The position numbers and the translations under genes are program-made. The notes under the pieces are model-generated. The model saw nothing but the letters and a program-made list of their open reading frames with translations, was not told the origin of the DNA and did no database searches. Shown one piece after another: positions 27,747 through 35,812 of a DNA stretch of 64,000 nt (the stretch's first letter is position 1; the number at the start of each line of letters is the position of its first letter). Where the stretch lies: positions 1-64,000 of the forward strand of contig JAIMFC010000004.1 of the NCBI GenBank assembly GCA_019794795.1. Direction: 5' to 3'. The DNA comes from Streptococcus gallolyticus (GTDB lineage Bacteria > Bacillota > Bacilli > Lactobacillales > Streptococcaceae).

Positions 27747-28011
27747 AGCCTACATCTTGCTGGAAAGTCTAGTAGCTTTGGCAGTTCTAACAACGGTTGT
27801 TAGTCTGTTTCTAACTGCTATTGACCAATCTCGACAGCAGCAGGTAAACTCTCTGCAAGAGCAAGAAATTCTTAATCTGGCTAAAATGGTTGTCCAGACC
27901 AAGCAAGCTCGTCTGGAATTAAATGGTCAGTCGGTAACGATTGAACGTAGTCAGCAGAAAATTCGTGTGCTCAGTCAAGGAAAGGAGATTCTCCTTGTGG
28001 AAAAAGACTAG
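27718..28011 (+). CDS. comGE: ComGE/ComYE, minor pseudopilin
   Basis: 97 aa from GTG 27718, overlapping comGD. The prepilin-like N terminus SKAYILLESLVALAVL has Tyr after the cleavage Ala. The remainder is a predicted helix with many Gln residues. It takes part in the pseudopilus tip with ComGD, GF and GG. Confidence 0.86.
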   Translation: MVVIKNRKSKAYILLESLVALAVLTTVVSLFLTAIDQSRQQQVNSLQEQEILNLAKMVVQTKQARLELNGQSVTIERSQQKIRVLSQGKEILLVEKD

Positions 28012-28435
28012 AAAAGTAGCAGCTTTTACTATTTTGGAATGCTTGGTATCCTTGTTTATCTTATCGGGGTCAGTCCTCCTATTTCAAGGATTGACACAGT
28101 TATTCAGCCAAGAAATTCATCACCAAAATGCAAGTTTTGACCGAGACTGGTTAGTCTTTTCAGAACAATTTCGTAGTGAATTAGACGGACTTCTTTTGAC
28201 AAAGATTGAAAATAATCGACTCTACGTCAAGAAAAATAAGCAAGAATTGGCTTTTGGCTTATCTAAGTCGGATGATTTTCGCAAAACTAATCAAAAAGGA
28301 CAAGGGTATCAGCCCATGCTCTATGGACTGAAGTCTGTCACTATGAGGCAGGATGGTCAGCTTGTTCGGATTGATTTTTGTTTTGAAAATGGGGAGAAGA
28401 GGAGTTTTGTCTATGATTTTTCGGAAAAAAGTTAA
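27995..28435 (+). CDS. comGF: ComGF/ComYF, minor pseudopilin
   Basis: 146 aa with a TTG start at 27995. This start has a strong SD (AAAGGAG, 7-8 nt upstream) and gives MWKKTRKVAAFTILECLVSL, a short positively charged leader before the prepilin motif. A frame opening at 27941 would add 18 residues inside comGE with no SD. It overlaps comGE by 17 nt. Confidence 0.86.
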   Translation: MWKKTRKVAAFTILECLVSLFILSGSVLLFQGLTQLFSQEIHHQNASFDRDWLVFSEQFRSELDGLLLTKIENNRLYVKKNKQELAFGLSKSDDFRKTNQKGQGYQPMLYGLKSVTMRQDGQLVRIDFCFENGEKRSFVYDFSEKS

Positions 28436-28748
28436 GGCAGGCATTTTACTTTATGCCATGCTCATGTTAGCTGTTTTCAGCCTTTTACTCCAATTTTACT
28501 TGCGTAGTCAAGAAGCTTTGGCTCAAGCTCATCTAGCTAGTCGTGAATCTAGTCAAGCTTATTTCATGGCGCAGTTAACAATGGATAATGTTAGCTTGAA
28601 AACAGATAAAATGGTGAGCGGAAAAGTTAGCTTTAGTGAGGGAGACAGCCGCTATCAGCAGACCGAAGGGCAAATGGAAGTTGTGGTTAGCCTTACATCT
28701 GGTTCAACCTATCGATATCTATTCCCTTTATCTGGCGAAAAACCTTGA
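28413..28748 (+). CDS. comGG: ComGG/ComYG, competence pilus protein
   Basis: 111 aa from ATG 28413 with SD AGAGGAG. One N-terminal hydrophobic segment (ILLYAMLMLAVFSLLLQFYL) is not preceded by a canonical prepilin motif, as in other streptococcal ComGG. It overlaps comGF by 23 nt. Last gene of the comG operon; its stop lies within the promoter of the next gene. Confidence 0.86.
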   Translation: MIFRKKVKAGILLYAMLMLAVFSLLLQFYLRSQEALAQAHLASRESSQAYFMAQLTMDNVSLKTDKMVSGKVSFSEGDSRYQQTEGQMEVVVSLTSGSTYRYLFPLSGEKP

Positions 28749-28752
28749 TTTT

Positions 28753-28761
28753 TGGTATGAT
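28753..28761 (+). promoter_or_regulatory. extended -10 promoter, predicted leaderless start of the methyltransferase gene
   Basis: TGGTATGAT ends 6 nt before ATG 28768, with no SD-like sequence between. Transcription would begin at or next to the A of the ATG. It gives the methyltransferase gene a promoter independent of ComX. Confidence 0.65.
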
Positions 28762-28767
28762 AAGACT

Positions 28768-29721
28768 ATGAATTTTGAAAAAATTGAAGAGGCTTATGAC
28801 CTCCTTTTAGAAAATGTCCAAACAATCCAAAACGCTCTGTCTACCAATATCTATGATGCTATGATTGAGCAAAATGCAGCATATCTTTCTGATGAAAATG
28901 AGACTGAACTTGTTAAGAAAAATAATCAAAAATTGAAAAAGCTCAACCTGTCCACTGAAGAGTGGCGCAGGGCTTTTCAGTTTCTTTTCATTAAGGCAAA
29001 CCAGACGGAGCCACTCCAATACAATCATCAATTTACCCCAGATAGTATCGGTTTTATCCTAACCTTTTTGTTGGATAACCTGCTCAAGAATGATAGGGTT
29101 ACAGTACTTGAAATCGGCTCTGGAACAGGAAATCTTGCTCAGACGATTCTCAATCACAGCCAGAAAGAACTAGACTATCTAGGGATAGAAGTAGATGATC
29201 TCTTGATAGATTTGTCAGCCAGTATAGCAGACGTAGTGGGGAGTCAGTTGAGCTTTGCTCAAGGAGACGCGGTGCGACCACAGATTTTGAAAGAAAGTCA
29301 GGTGATTATCAGCGACTTGCCGATTGGCTATTATCCTGATGATCAGATTGCTAAGCGTTACGAGGTAGCTAGTGGAGAAGAGCACACTTATGCCCACCAC
29401 CTTCTTATGGAGCAGTCGCTCAAGTATCTAGAACAGGACGGCTATGCGGTTTTCTTGGCACCGAATGATTTGCTGACTAGCCCGCAGAGTCATTTGCTGA
29501 AAAAATGGTTGACTAACCATGCTAGTGTGGCAGCTATGATTGCTTTACCAACCAATCTTTTTGGTGCTCAAAGTATGGCGAAATCCATTTTTGTATTGCA
29601 AAAGAAAACGGAAAATACGGTTGAAACCTTTGTTTATCCACTTCGAGATTTACAGGATGTAAGTGCTTTGCAAGAATTCACAAACAATTTCAAAAAATGG
29701 CATGAAGATAATGCAAAGTAA
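28768..29721 (+). CDS. class I SAM-dependent methyltransferase (YtxK-like, adenine-specific type)
   Basis: 317 aa. SAM-binding motif LEIGSGTGNLAQTIL at about 112-126 and motif IV variant SDLPIGYYP, resembling the (N/D)PP(Y/F) of N6-adenine methyltransferases. There is no target-recognition domain or partner endonuclease. YtxK-like genes follow comG and precede ackA in many Firmicutes, which fits this location. The substrate is unknown. Confidence 0.85.
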   Translation: MNFEKIEEAYDLLLENVQTIQNALSTNIYDAMIEQNAAYLSDENETELVKKNNQKLKKLNLSTEEWRRAFQFLFIKANQTEPLQYNHQFTPDSIGFILTFLLDNLLKNDRVTVLEIGSGTGNLAQTILNHSQKELDYLGIEVDDLLIDLSASIADVVGSQLSFAQGDAVRPQILKESQVIISDLPIGYYPDDQIAKRYEVASGEEHTYAHHLLMEQSLKYLEQDGYAVFLAPNDLLTSPQSHLLKKWLTNHASVAAMIALPTNLFGAQSMAKSIFVLQKKTENTVETFVYPLRDLQDVSALQEFTNNFKKWHEDNAK

Positions 29722-29730
29722 GTGAAATTT

Positions 29731-29758
29731 TGATATACTTATGAGGAAAACGCTTAAA
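29731..29758 (+). promoter_or_regulatory. ackA promoter with possible cre site
   Basis: Extended -10 TGATATACT (29731-29739) without a good -35. GGAAAACGCTTAAA at 29745-29758 matches the cre consensus at 12 of 14 positions and would overlie the transcription start. CcpA control of ackA is known in Firmicutes; the site position here would suit repression more than activation. Confidence 0.5.
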
Positions 29759-29769
29759 AGGGGAAAATT

Positions 29770-30960
29770 ATGTCTAAAACAATTGCAATCAATGCAGGTA
29801 GCTCTAGTTTAAAATGGCAACTGTATCAGATGCCAGAAGAAGAAGTTCTTGCAAAGGGGTTGATTGAGCGTATCGGCCTTGGAGATTCTATCTCAACAGT
29901 TAAATTTGGTCAGGAAGAAGATCAGCAAGTCTTGGATATTCCAGATCATGTTGTTGCTGTAAAAATCTTATTAGAAGATTTGTTGAAACACGGAATCATC
30001 TCTGATTTTACTGAAATTACAGGTGTCGGTCACCGTGTCGTGGCTGGTGGAGAGTATTTCAAAGAGTCCGCTCTTGTTGATGAGAAAGTTATTGAGCAAG
30101 TTGAAGAACTTTCACTTCTTGCCCCACTTCATAATCCTGGTGCTGCAGCAGGTATTCGTGCTTTCAAAGATATCTTGCCTGATATTACTAGTGTTGTTGT
30201 CTTTGATACGTCTTTCCACACAACGCTTCCAAAACATGCCTATATGTACCCAATTCCACAAAAGTATTATAAAGAGTACAAGGTTCGTAAATATGGAGCA
30301 CATGGAACAAGCCATAAATATGTAGCTCAAGAAGCTGCTAAGATGCTGAATCGTCCGTTAGAAGAATTGAAATTGATCACAGCTCATATTGGTAACGGTG
30401 TATCTATTACAGCGAATTACCATGGTGAATCAATGGATACTTCAATGGGATTCACACCACTTGCAGGTCCGATGATGGGAACTCGTTCAGGAGACATTGA
30501 CCCAGCTATCATCCCTTATTTGATTGCACAAGATCCTGAATTAGAGGATGCGGCTGCAGTGGTGAATATGCTGAATAAACAATCTGGTTTAGGCGGTGTA
30601 TCGGGTATTTCAAGTGATATGCGTGATATTGAAGCAGGTCTTCAAGCTAAAAATCCAGATGCGGTACTTGCCTACAATATTTTCATTGATCGTATTAAAA
30701 AATTCATTGGTCAATACTTTGCAGTTTTGAATGGTGCGGATGCCATTGTCTTTACAGCTGGTATGGGTGAAAATGCGCCGTTGATGCGTCAAGATGTCAT
30801 TGCAGGTTTGTCTTGGTTTGGCATTGAGATTGATCCTGAAAAGAATGTCTTCGGCTATCGTGGAGATATTACAACGCCAGCATCAAAAGTTAAAGTTCTT
30901 GTTATTTCAACAGATGAAGAATTGATGATTGCGCGTGATGTTGAACGTTTGAAAAAATAA
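29770..30960 (+). CDS. ackA: acetate kinase
   Basis: 396 aa. It makes ATP from acetyl phosphate and ADP in the phosphotransacetylase-acetate kinase pathway. Signatures: [13 protein letters not shown] (N-terminal), [19 protein letters not shown] and [11 protein letters not shown]. Length matches the family. SD AAAAGGGG lies before ATG 29770. Monocistronic with its own terminator. Confidence 0.97.
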   Translation: MSKTIAINAGSSSLKWQLYQMPEEEVLAKGLIERIGLGDSISTVKFGQEEDQQVLDIPDHVVAVKILLEDLLKHGIISDFTEITGVGHRVVAGGEYFKESALVDEKVIEQVEELSLLAPLHNPGAAAGIRAFKDILPDITSVVVFDTSFHTTLPKHAYMYPIPQKYYKEYKVRKYGAHGTSHKYVAQEAAKMLNRPLEELKLITAHIGNGVSITANYHGESMDTSMGFTPLAGPMMGTRSGDIDPAIIPYLIAQDPELEDAAAVVNMLNKQSGLGGVSGISSDMRDIEAGLQAKNPDAVLAYNIFIDRIKKFIGQYFAVLNGADAIVFTAGMGENAPLMRQDVIAGLSWFGIEIDPEKNVFGYRGDITTPASKVKVLVISTDEELMIARDVERLKK

Positions 30961-30969
30961 TCACTGTAT

Positions 30970-31003
30970 GAAGAGAGGGTGGGTAACCGCTCTTTCTTTT
31001 TTT
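30970..31003 (+). terminator. ackA terminator
   Basis: The hairpin AGAGAGGGTGGGTAACCGCTCTTT is followed by a long T run. Confidence 0.8.
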
Positions 31004-31066
31004 AGTGGCGTTATTTTGTTTCGCTTAGTCGGTGTGAAGTAGAGAAGTGCTAGGTTTATGGGGAAT

Positions 31067-31091
31067 TAAAAAAGCCCCATATTGATGGGGC
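31067..31091 (-). terminator. terminator of the DUF5648 protein gene
   Basis: On the minus strand TGCCCCATCAATATGGGGCTTTTTT forms a GC-rich stem and T run. Confidence 0.85.
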
Positions 31092-31098
31092 AGAAGTA

Positions 31099-31815
31099 TT
31101 AGTTATAAAATTCTACAGAATAGAAGGTTGCTCCGTTTGAAGTTTTAAATTCAAGAACGTCGTAATTTTTATAGTTGCTGAACTCAGAAGTTGGATCATT
31201 GAGAGCATCTTCGGCAACCCAAGCAGCTTCTTCACTTCTTAGGAATACCCACTCAGAGTTCCCGAGAGCGCCAGAAACGATGTTTGAATTTGGGTCAAAA
31301 TATTGAGTACGAATTTGTTGTCCAACGGCAGTTCCTTTAAATTTAACGCCTTCTTGTTTCCAACCATGTCGTGGCAGTACATTGTATTCGTTAAGATCGG
31401 TTGTCCAGTGGTGAAGTCCGCGGAGTTTCGGATTGTATACACGATAGATGTTAACATCACCACCAGAATAAAATACAGGTTTTCCGTTGTTATCCTTTGT
31501 CCAGCCGTGACGATTAGTGAGGACATTTACCTCGTTCAAATCTGAAGTGTAGAGGTGGTTTTGCAGGCCACGGTTATAGAGTCTATAAACAGGAGTCCCG
31601 TTTTCTGGAGCAACCCAACCATCTCCCTCGTATCCCCAACCATGATCGAAGAATAGAACGTCGCGTTCGTTGATATCAGTTGTGTAGAGGTGCTCTCCGT
31701 TGCGTGGATTGTAGAGGCGGTATACATAGGAATCTGCGCTGATAAGATTTGTGCTAAACAAGACTGCACTACTTGTTAGTAGGACCAACAATAATTTTTT
31801 GATGTTCTTTTTCAT
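31099..31815 (-). CDS. secreted protein with three DUF5648-type repeats
   Basis: 238 aa. A Sec signal peptide (about 1-27) is followed by three repeats of about 45 residues with the pattern YRLYNP...HLYT(T/S)DxNE..VL..HGW, at roughly 30-75, 76-120 and 121-165. A C-terminal 75-residue domain (YFDPNSNIV...FYN) has no family I recognise. There is no LPXTG or transmembrane anchor, so it is probably released. These repeats usually decorate larger extracellular enzymes; here they make up most of the protein. SD AGGAGA precedes the ATG. Confidence 0.85.
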   Translation of the reverse strand: MKKNIKKLLLVLLTSSAVLFSTNLISADSYVYRLYNPRNGEHLYTTDINERDVLFFDHGWGYEGDGWVAPENGTPVYRLYNRGLQNHLYTSDLNEVNVLTNRHGWTKDNNGKPVFYSGGDVNIYRVYNPKLRGLHHWTTDLNEYNVLPRHGWKQEGVKFKGTAVGQQIRTQYFDPNSNIVSGALGNSEWVFLRSEEAAWVAEDALNDPTSEFSNYKNYDVLEFKTSNGATFYSVEFYN

Positions 31816-31895
31816 AAAACATTCTCCTATATTATAATTTTTATTGCTCTTTTATTTTACTGTAAAATATAGGAATAGTCAAATGGTCCAGTATA

Positions 31896-31904
31896 TGTTA
31901 AAAT
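31896..31904 (+). promoter_or_regulatory. folT promoter (extended -10)
   Basis: TGTTAAAAT; transcription would start near 31911, just ahead of the riboswitch. Confidence 0.6.
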
Positions 31905-31924
31905 GAAACGGCAAAGTAATTTGC

Positions 31925-32012
31925 ACAGAGTAGGTGGTTTGCGTTAAGTGTATGTAGATGGGATGTTGCTACATAACGAAGCGAAAGCGCGGTAAACCAT
32001 TGCATCCGCTGT
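31925..32012 (+). promoter_or_regulatory. tetrahydrofolate (THF) riboswitch aptamer
   Basis: The conserved core is present: GAGTAG, GCGTTAAGTG, GGGATGTTG, CGAAGCG, CGCGG and TGCATCCGC, closed by the ACAG/CTGT P1 stem, as in the folT riboswitch of Streptococcus mutans. A downstream GCTCC (32033-32037) can pair with the SD GGAGC (32047-32051), so control is probably at translation initiation of folT. Confidence 0.92.
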
Positions 32013-32055
32013 CAAAGGAGACTTCCTAGACAGCTCCAAACAATAAGGAGCATTT

Positions 32056-32613
32056 ATGAAAAACAAAAATCCACATTTGTCCGTTCAGTTGTTGGCATCT
32101 TTGGCCATGCTGATTGCCTTAACCTTGATTGTCGAAAAATTTTCGATTACCATTATTCCGAAACAGTTAGTGGTTGCTTTCACATTTATCGTTCATGCGG
32201 TAATTGGGATGATTGGTGGTCCACTCTGGGGCTTTGTGAGCCTATTCTTGATTGATATTGTTGATATGATGACAAGAGGTGGAGCTGATTTTATTATTTG
32301 GTGGACCCTCATGGAAGCTGTTCAAGGAGCCCTCTACGGTTTCTTCTTTTATGGGAAGAAATTGGATTGGCATAACAAGAAAGATTGGTTGCACGTGACT
32401 ATTGCTGTCACAACAATCTTGCTATTTGGGACCTTCATTTTCACACCACTTTTGATTCAAATCTACTTTGGTGTGCCATTTGTAGCCCAATTCATCGCAG
32501 GTCGCTGGTTGAAAATCTTTGAGTTGCCGATTCGAGTTTTGGTTATCATGACTCTTCTTCCGCAGATTCAACGGATTCCAGAAGTACGTAAACTAGCTGG
32601 TATTAAAAAATAA
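32056..32613 (+). CDS. folT: FolT, folate-specific S component of ECF transporter
   Basis: 185 aa with about six hydrophobic helices and no ATPase domain. It begins MKNKNPHLSVQLLASLAMLIALT. It binds folate and works with the shared EcfA-EcfA'-EcfT energy module encoded elsewhere. The THF riboswitch directly upstream supports folate specificity. Confidence 0.94.
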   Translation: MKNKNPHLSVQLLASLAMLIALTLIVEKFSITIIPKQLVVAFTFIVHAVIGMIGGPLWGFVSLFLIDIVDMMTRGGADFIIWWTLMEAVQGALYGFFFYGKKLDWHNKKDWLHVTIAVTTILLFGTFIFTPLLIQIYFGVPFVAQFIAGRWLKIFELPIRVLVIMTLLPQIQRIPEVRKLAGIKK

Positions 32614-32617
32614 ATAC

Positions 32618-32655
32618 AAAACCTCTGACTCATCCCGCCAGAGGTTTCTTTTTTT
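32618..32655. terminator. folT terminator (also reaches the pepA stop)
   Basis: AAACCTCTG/CAGAGGTTT stem with a T run after it on the plus strand. It overlaps the stop of the convergent pepA. Confidence 0.85.
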
Positions 32656-33724
32656 AATATTTTTTAATCAAGTCCACTGTTGAGCGGTCAAGTTTTTTGA
32701 CGATTGCTTGCAAGAAGGCTTGCGCTTGAAGGAAGTCATCCATGTTGTAAAGAGTTTGATGTGAATGGATATAGCGAGCACAGACACCAATGGTGGTAGA
32801 AGGTACACCATTATTTTTCAAGTGCGCAGCGCCGGCATCCGTTCCACCTTTGCCACAATAATACTGGAATTTAATCCCTGCTTCTTCGGCGGTTGTCAAA
32901 AGGAAGTCCTTCATGTTTGGCAACATGATATGACCTGGATCGTAGAAGCGCAGGAGGGTGCCGTCACCAATTTTTCCTTGGTCACCAAAGACATCACCAG
33001 CTGGCGAACAATCTACTGCGAGGAAGATTTCAGGGTCAAACTTGGTAACAGAAGTATGTCCTCCGCGGAGTCCCACTTCTTCTTGAACAGTTGCACCGGC
33101 GATGAGTTGGTTGTTGAGGCTGGTGCCAGATAGATTTTCCAAGAGTTCAGAAACCATGAGAACACCGTAGCGGTTGTCCCAAGCTTTTGAGATGATATTT
33201 TTTCCATTAGCAGTCAGGGTTGTTTCGCTCAGTGGTGTAATGGTATCACCAGGGCGGACACCGTATTTCATAGCTTCTTCTTTTGAGCTAAAGCCGGCAT
33301 CGAAGATGACATCACTGATAGCTGGAAGTCCGGCACTTCCATTGCCACCGCGCGAGAGGTGTGGAGGCATAGAGCCTGAAATCACAGGGATTTGACGGCC
33401 ATCTTGTAGTTGAAGTGTAAAGCGTTGGTTTGATACAACAAGTGGATTCCAGCCACCTAGAGCTACTGCACGGAAAGTACCGTCTGCCTTGATATCGCTA
33501 ATCATAAAGCCGACCTCATCCATATGAGCCGCGACCATAATACGAGGAGCGTTTTCAGCTTGACTATCCTTGATACCAAAAATACTACCGAGACCGTCTG
33601 TTTCAATGCGGTCAACATGTGGTGTCATGCGGTCACGAAGATAGTTGCGAACACTTCCTTCAAAACCAGAAACGCCTTGAAGTTCAGTTACTTCCTTGAT
33701 TTTATCGAATAATTGATTTGTCAT
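32654..33724 (-). CDS. pepA: PepA, glutamyl aminopeptidase (M42 family)
   Basis: 356 aa cytoplasmic metallo-aminopeptidase that removes N-terminal Glu/Asp from peptides. Dinuclear metal and catalytic motifs are AHMDEVGF (about 66), the metal-bridging Asp of KAWDNRYG (about 182), QEEVGLRGG (catalytic Glu), AVDCSPAGD and RYIHSHQT. SD AGGAGG lies 5 nt before ATG 33724. Divergent from the DUF4651 gene and driven from a shared palindromic promoter. Confidence 0.95.
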   Translation of the reverse strand: MTNQLFDKIKEVTELQGVSGFEGSVRNYLRDRMTPHVDRIETDGLGSIFGIKDSQAENAPRIMVAAHMDEVGFMISDIKADGTFRAVALGGWNPLVVSNQRFTLQLQDGRQIPVISGSMPPHLSRGGNGSAGLPAISDVIFDAGFSSKEEAMKYGVRPGDTITPLSETTLTANGKNIISKAWDNRYGVLMVSELLENLSGTSLNNQLIAGATVQEEVGLRGGHTSVTKFDPEIFLAVDCSPAGDVFGDQGKIGDGTLLRFYDPGHIMLPNMKDFLLTTAEEAGIKFQYYCGKGGTDAGAAHLKNNGVPSTTIGVCARYIHSHQTLYNMDDFLQAQAFLQAIVKKLDRSTVDLIKKY

Positions 33725-33744
33725 AATGACCTCCTATTGCTATT

Positions 33745-33769
33745 ATTTTACCATGTTTTGTGGTAAAAT
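33745..33769. promoter_or_regulatory. palindromic divergent promoter for pepA and the DUF4651 gene
   Basis: ATTTTACCA (33745-33753) and TGGTAAAAT (33761-33769) form perfect 9-bp inverted arms around 7 bases. Each arm is an extended -10 element (TGGTAAAAT), one per strand, without good -35 elements. The plus-strand -10 ends 7 nt before ATG 33777, predicting a leaderless mRNA. The minus-strand one gives pepA a short leader with an SD. Confidence 0.65.
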
Positions 33770-33776
33770 TGTTTGC

Positions 33777-34061
33777 ATGAATAAGAAAAAGACAGCTGTT
33801 TTGGCAGGAGTCTTGGGGACTGGGATTCTTGCGGCAAGCGCCCGTTATTACGTGAAAGTCCAGGAAGAAAAGAAAAAAGCACAAGCACTTCAACAGGTGC
33901 GTGACTTTTTTGCAGATTTTGGTCCTATTGCGACCATCTTTGTCTATGAAAATGAGTCTGATAAGGATTTTCTAAAAGGTGGCGTAGTCATGGATTCTGG
34001 TCGTGTCTACCGCTTTGAAAATCGTGCGGGTCAGATTGAATATGAGGAGGAAAAAGGATGA
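33777..34061 (+). CDS. DUF4651 family membrane-anchored protein
   Basis: 94 aa. One N-terminal hydrophobic segment (TAVLAGVLGTGILAASARYY) is followed by a basic coiled region and a small C-terminal domain (IATIFVYENESD...GGVVMDSGRVYRFE). The start ATG 33777 has no SD, and its extended -10 lies 7 nt upstream. The stop overlaps the thioredoxin start (ATGA), so the two are coupled. The function is unknown. Confidence 0.85.
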   Translation: MNKKKTAVLAGVLGTGILAASARYYVKVQEEKKKAQALQQVRDFFADFGPIATIFVYENESDKDFLKGGVVMDSGRVYRFENRAGQIEYEEEKG

Positions 34062-34375
34062 TTATTCCAACATCTTTTGAAGAGATTGCAGGTTATATCG
34101 AAAAAGAGCAAAAAACAGTCTTCTTTTTCACGGCAGATTGGTGTCCAGATTGCAAATTTATCTATCCTTCCATGCCTGAAATTGAAGCTGCCTTTCCAGA
34201 ACTTACCTTTGTCCGCATTGACCGAGATGAGTTTATGGAAGTAGCACAGCAGTGGGATATTTTTGGGATTCCGAGTTTTGTGGTCGTAGAAAATGGACAA
34301 GAGTTAGGCCGTTTTGTGGACAAGAATCGTAAGAGTAAGCAAGAAATTATAAGATTTTTAGAGGGATTGAAATAG
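34058..34375 (+). CDS. thioredoxin-family protein
   Basis: 105 aa with a thioredoxin fold and active site WCPDC (28-32), and the cis-Pro region GIPSFVVV. It has no signal peptide, so it acts in the cytoplasm. SD GAGGAAAAAGG. It lies in a three-gene operon, DUF4651-thioredoxin-ytpR, a common streptococcal arrangement. The partner substrate is not indicated by the sequence. Confidence 0.92.
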   Translation: MIIPTSFEEIAGYIEKEQKTVFFFTADWCPDCKFIYPSMPEIEAAFPELTFVRIDRDEFMEVAQQWDIFGIPSFVVVENGQELGRFVDKNRKSKQEIIRFLEGLK

Positions 34376-35002
34376 ATGATTTTTACATATAACAAAGAGC
34401 ATGTTGGCGATACGCTGATGATTTTGGTCAAGGAAGTAAAGGACGCCAAGCGAAGCGTTGAGCGCAAAGGGAATGTTGCTCGTATTTTCTTGGAAGAAAC
34501 TGGAGAAACAGTAGCTTGGAACATTTTTGACGTATCTTCTTTGGTGGAAATGGCTGGCGCTGGACAAGTTTTCTTGACTGATGAGCAAGTAGCGATTTTG
34601 AATGCTGAGTTGGCGAAAGAAGCCTTCACTGAGCAATTGGTCAATGATGCTGGACCAAAATTCGTCGTTGCACAAATCAAGGAAATGGTAGATCACCCAG
34701 ATAGCGATCATCTTCATATCTGCCAAGTAGAGATTCATGACGGTCAGCTCGTGCAAATTGTCTGCGGTGCTCCAAATGCTGCCCAAGGTTTGAAAACAGT
34801 GGCAGCTCTACCAGGTGCCATGATGCCAAATGGTAGTTTCATCTTCCCGGGACAACTGCGCGGAGAAGACAGCTTTGGTATGCTGTGCAGTGTGCGTGAG
34901 TTGGAATTGCCAAATGCTCCACAAGTACGCGGAATTATTGAACTAGCTGCAGATGCAGAAGTGGGAGCTTCTTTTGATGCAGAGAAACATTGGAATGCAT
35001 AG
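34376..35002 (+). CDS. ytpR: YtpR, tRNA-binding-domain protein
   Basis: 208 aa. The C-terminal half is an EMAP/Trbp-like OB fold (FVVAQIKEMVDHPDSDHLHICQVEI ... VCGAPNAA) as found in the N-terminal part of PheT. The N-terminal half has no recognised function. It starts 3 nt before the end of the upstream stop region and is coupled to the thioredoxin gene. It probably binds RNA or tRNA. Confidence 0.92.
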   Translation: MIFTYNKEHVGDTLMILVKEVKDAKRSVERKGNVARIFLEETGETVAWNIFDVSSLVEMAGAGQVFLTDEQVAILNAELAKEAFTEQLVNDAGPKFVVAQIKEMVDHPDSDHLHICQVEIHDGQLVQIVCGAPNAAQGLKTVAALPGAMMPNGSFIFPGQLRGEDSFGMLCSVRELELPNAPQVRGIIELAADAEVGASFDAEKHWNA

Positions 35003-35003
35003 A

Positions 35004-35031
35004 TAAAAAGACGAATCGCTCCGTCTTTTTT
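35004..35031. terminator. bidirectional terminator after ytpR
   Basis: AAAAAGACG/CGTCTTTTT stem. Convergent with the DUF2785 gene. Confidence 0.85.
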
Positions 35032-35803
35032 AGTTGATTAAGCACTCTTGAATTGCCAGCTTCAAATTTTCAGATAATTGATTTTCCTTATCCAAGTCTA
35101 GATAAATTTTCTGAAAAAAATGCTGGAAATTGAGATAGGCGAAATAGTCTTGCGGTTCTTGATTTGGAAGAGTAGTCGTTTTTAAGAAGTCAATCAACTC
35201 TTCTGGAGACAATTTTTCTGATAAGACTAGCTGGCTGATGACATTTGCTAAGCGTTGGTCTTCGCCAGCAGAAAAAGTCTGTGTTTGATTTTTGAATGCC
35301 GCTATAATACTCTGCCAGACCTTGTTCAAATTTTCTTTTGGAAAATCTGGATGACAGGCTGCTGTCAGGAGGAAGTCGGCTCCGTGAGCGATGGCATGTA
35401 GCCAGCCCAGTTGCTCGTCCCAACCTCGGCTATCTGTTTCATTTGATAGAAATTGCAGAGCGGCTTGGAAAAGTTGCACTTTGTCTGTTGTAGTTAGTCT
35501 ATTTTCATAAGGGCTTCCCTCTAGACTATCCACATATAGAAATAGAGCTAGAACTAAGGCTGTAAAAGACCGAGTGGGCGTGTGGGGACTTGTGATACTT
35601 CCGTGTTCCCAGAGTCGCTGAAGTAGCCAGTGATAATCTTCTGGCGTTAATAAGGTATCTAGTATGGCATGGCAAAAGCTAGCATAGACCAGCTCGTCAC
35701 GGATTTGGGGATTTTCGTCACCGATATGATCGATGAGCCAAGTCAGTTGCTCTTGGGAATAATTTTCGTTCGTTTCCAGTTGCTTCTGTAAGATTTCTTT
35801 CAT
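35030..35803 (-). CDS. DUF2785 domain-containing protein
   Basis: 257 aa, mostly predicted helices. The family hallmark is RGWDEQLGWLHAIAHGADFL at about 146-165. No signal peptide or membrane helix. The function is unknown. It starts 9 nt after the methyltransferase gene with SD GGAGGAAA, so the two form an operon. Confidence 0.88.
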   Translation of the reverse strand: MKEILQKQLETNENYSQEQLTWLIDHIGDENPQIRDELVYASFCHAILDTLLTPEDYHWLLQRLWEHGSITSPHTPTRSFTALVLALFLYVDSLEGSPYENRLTTTDKVQLFQAALQFLSNETDSRGWDEQLGWLHAIAHGADFLLTAACHPDFPKENLNKVWQSIIAAFKNQTQTFSAGEDQRLANVISQLVLSEKLSPEELIDFLKTTTLPNQEPQDYFAYLNFQHFFQKIYLDLDKENQLSENLKLAIQECLIN

Positions 35804-35812
35804 AATTTCCTC

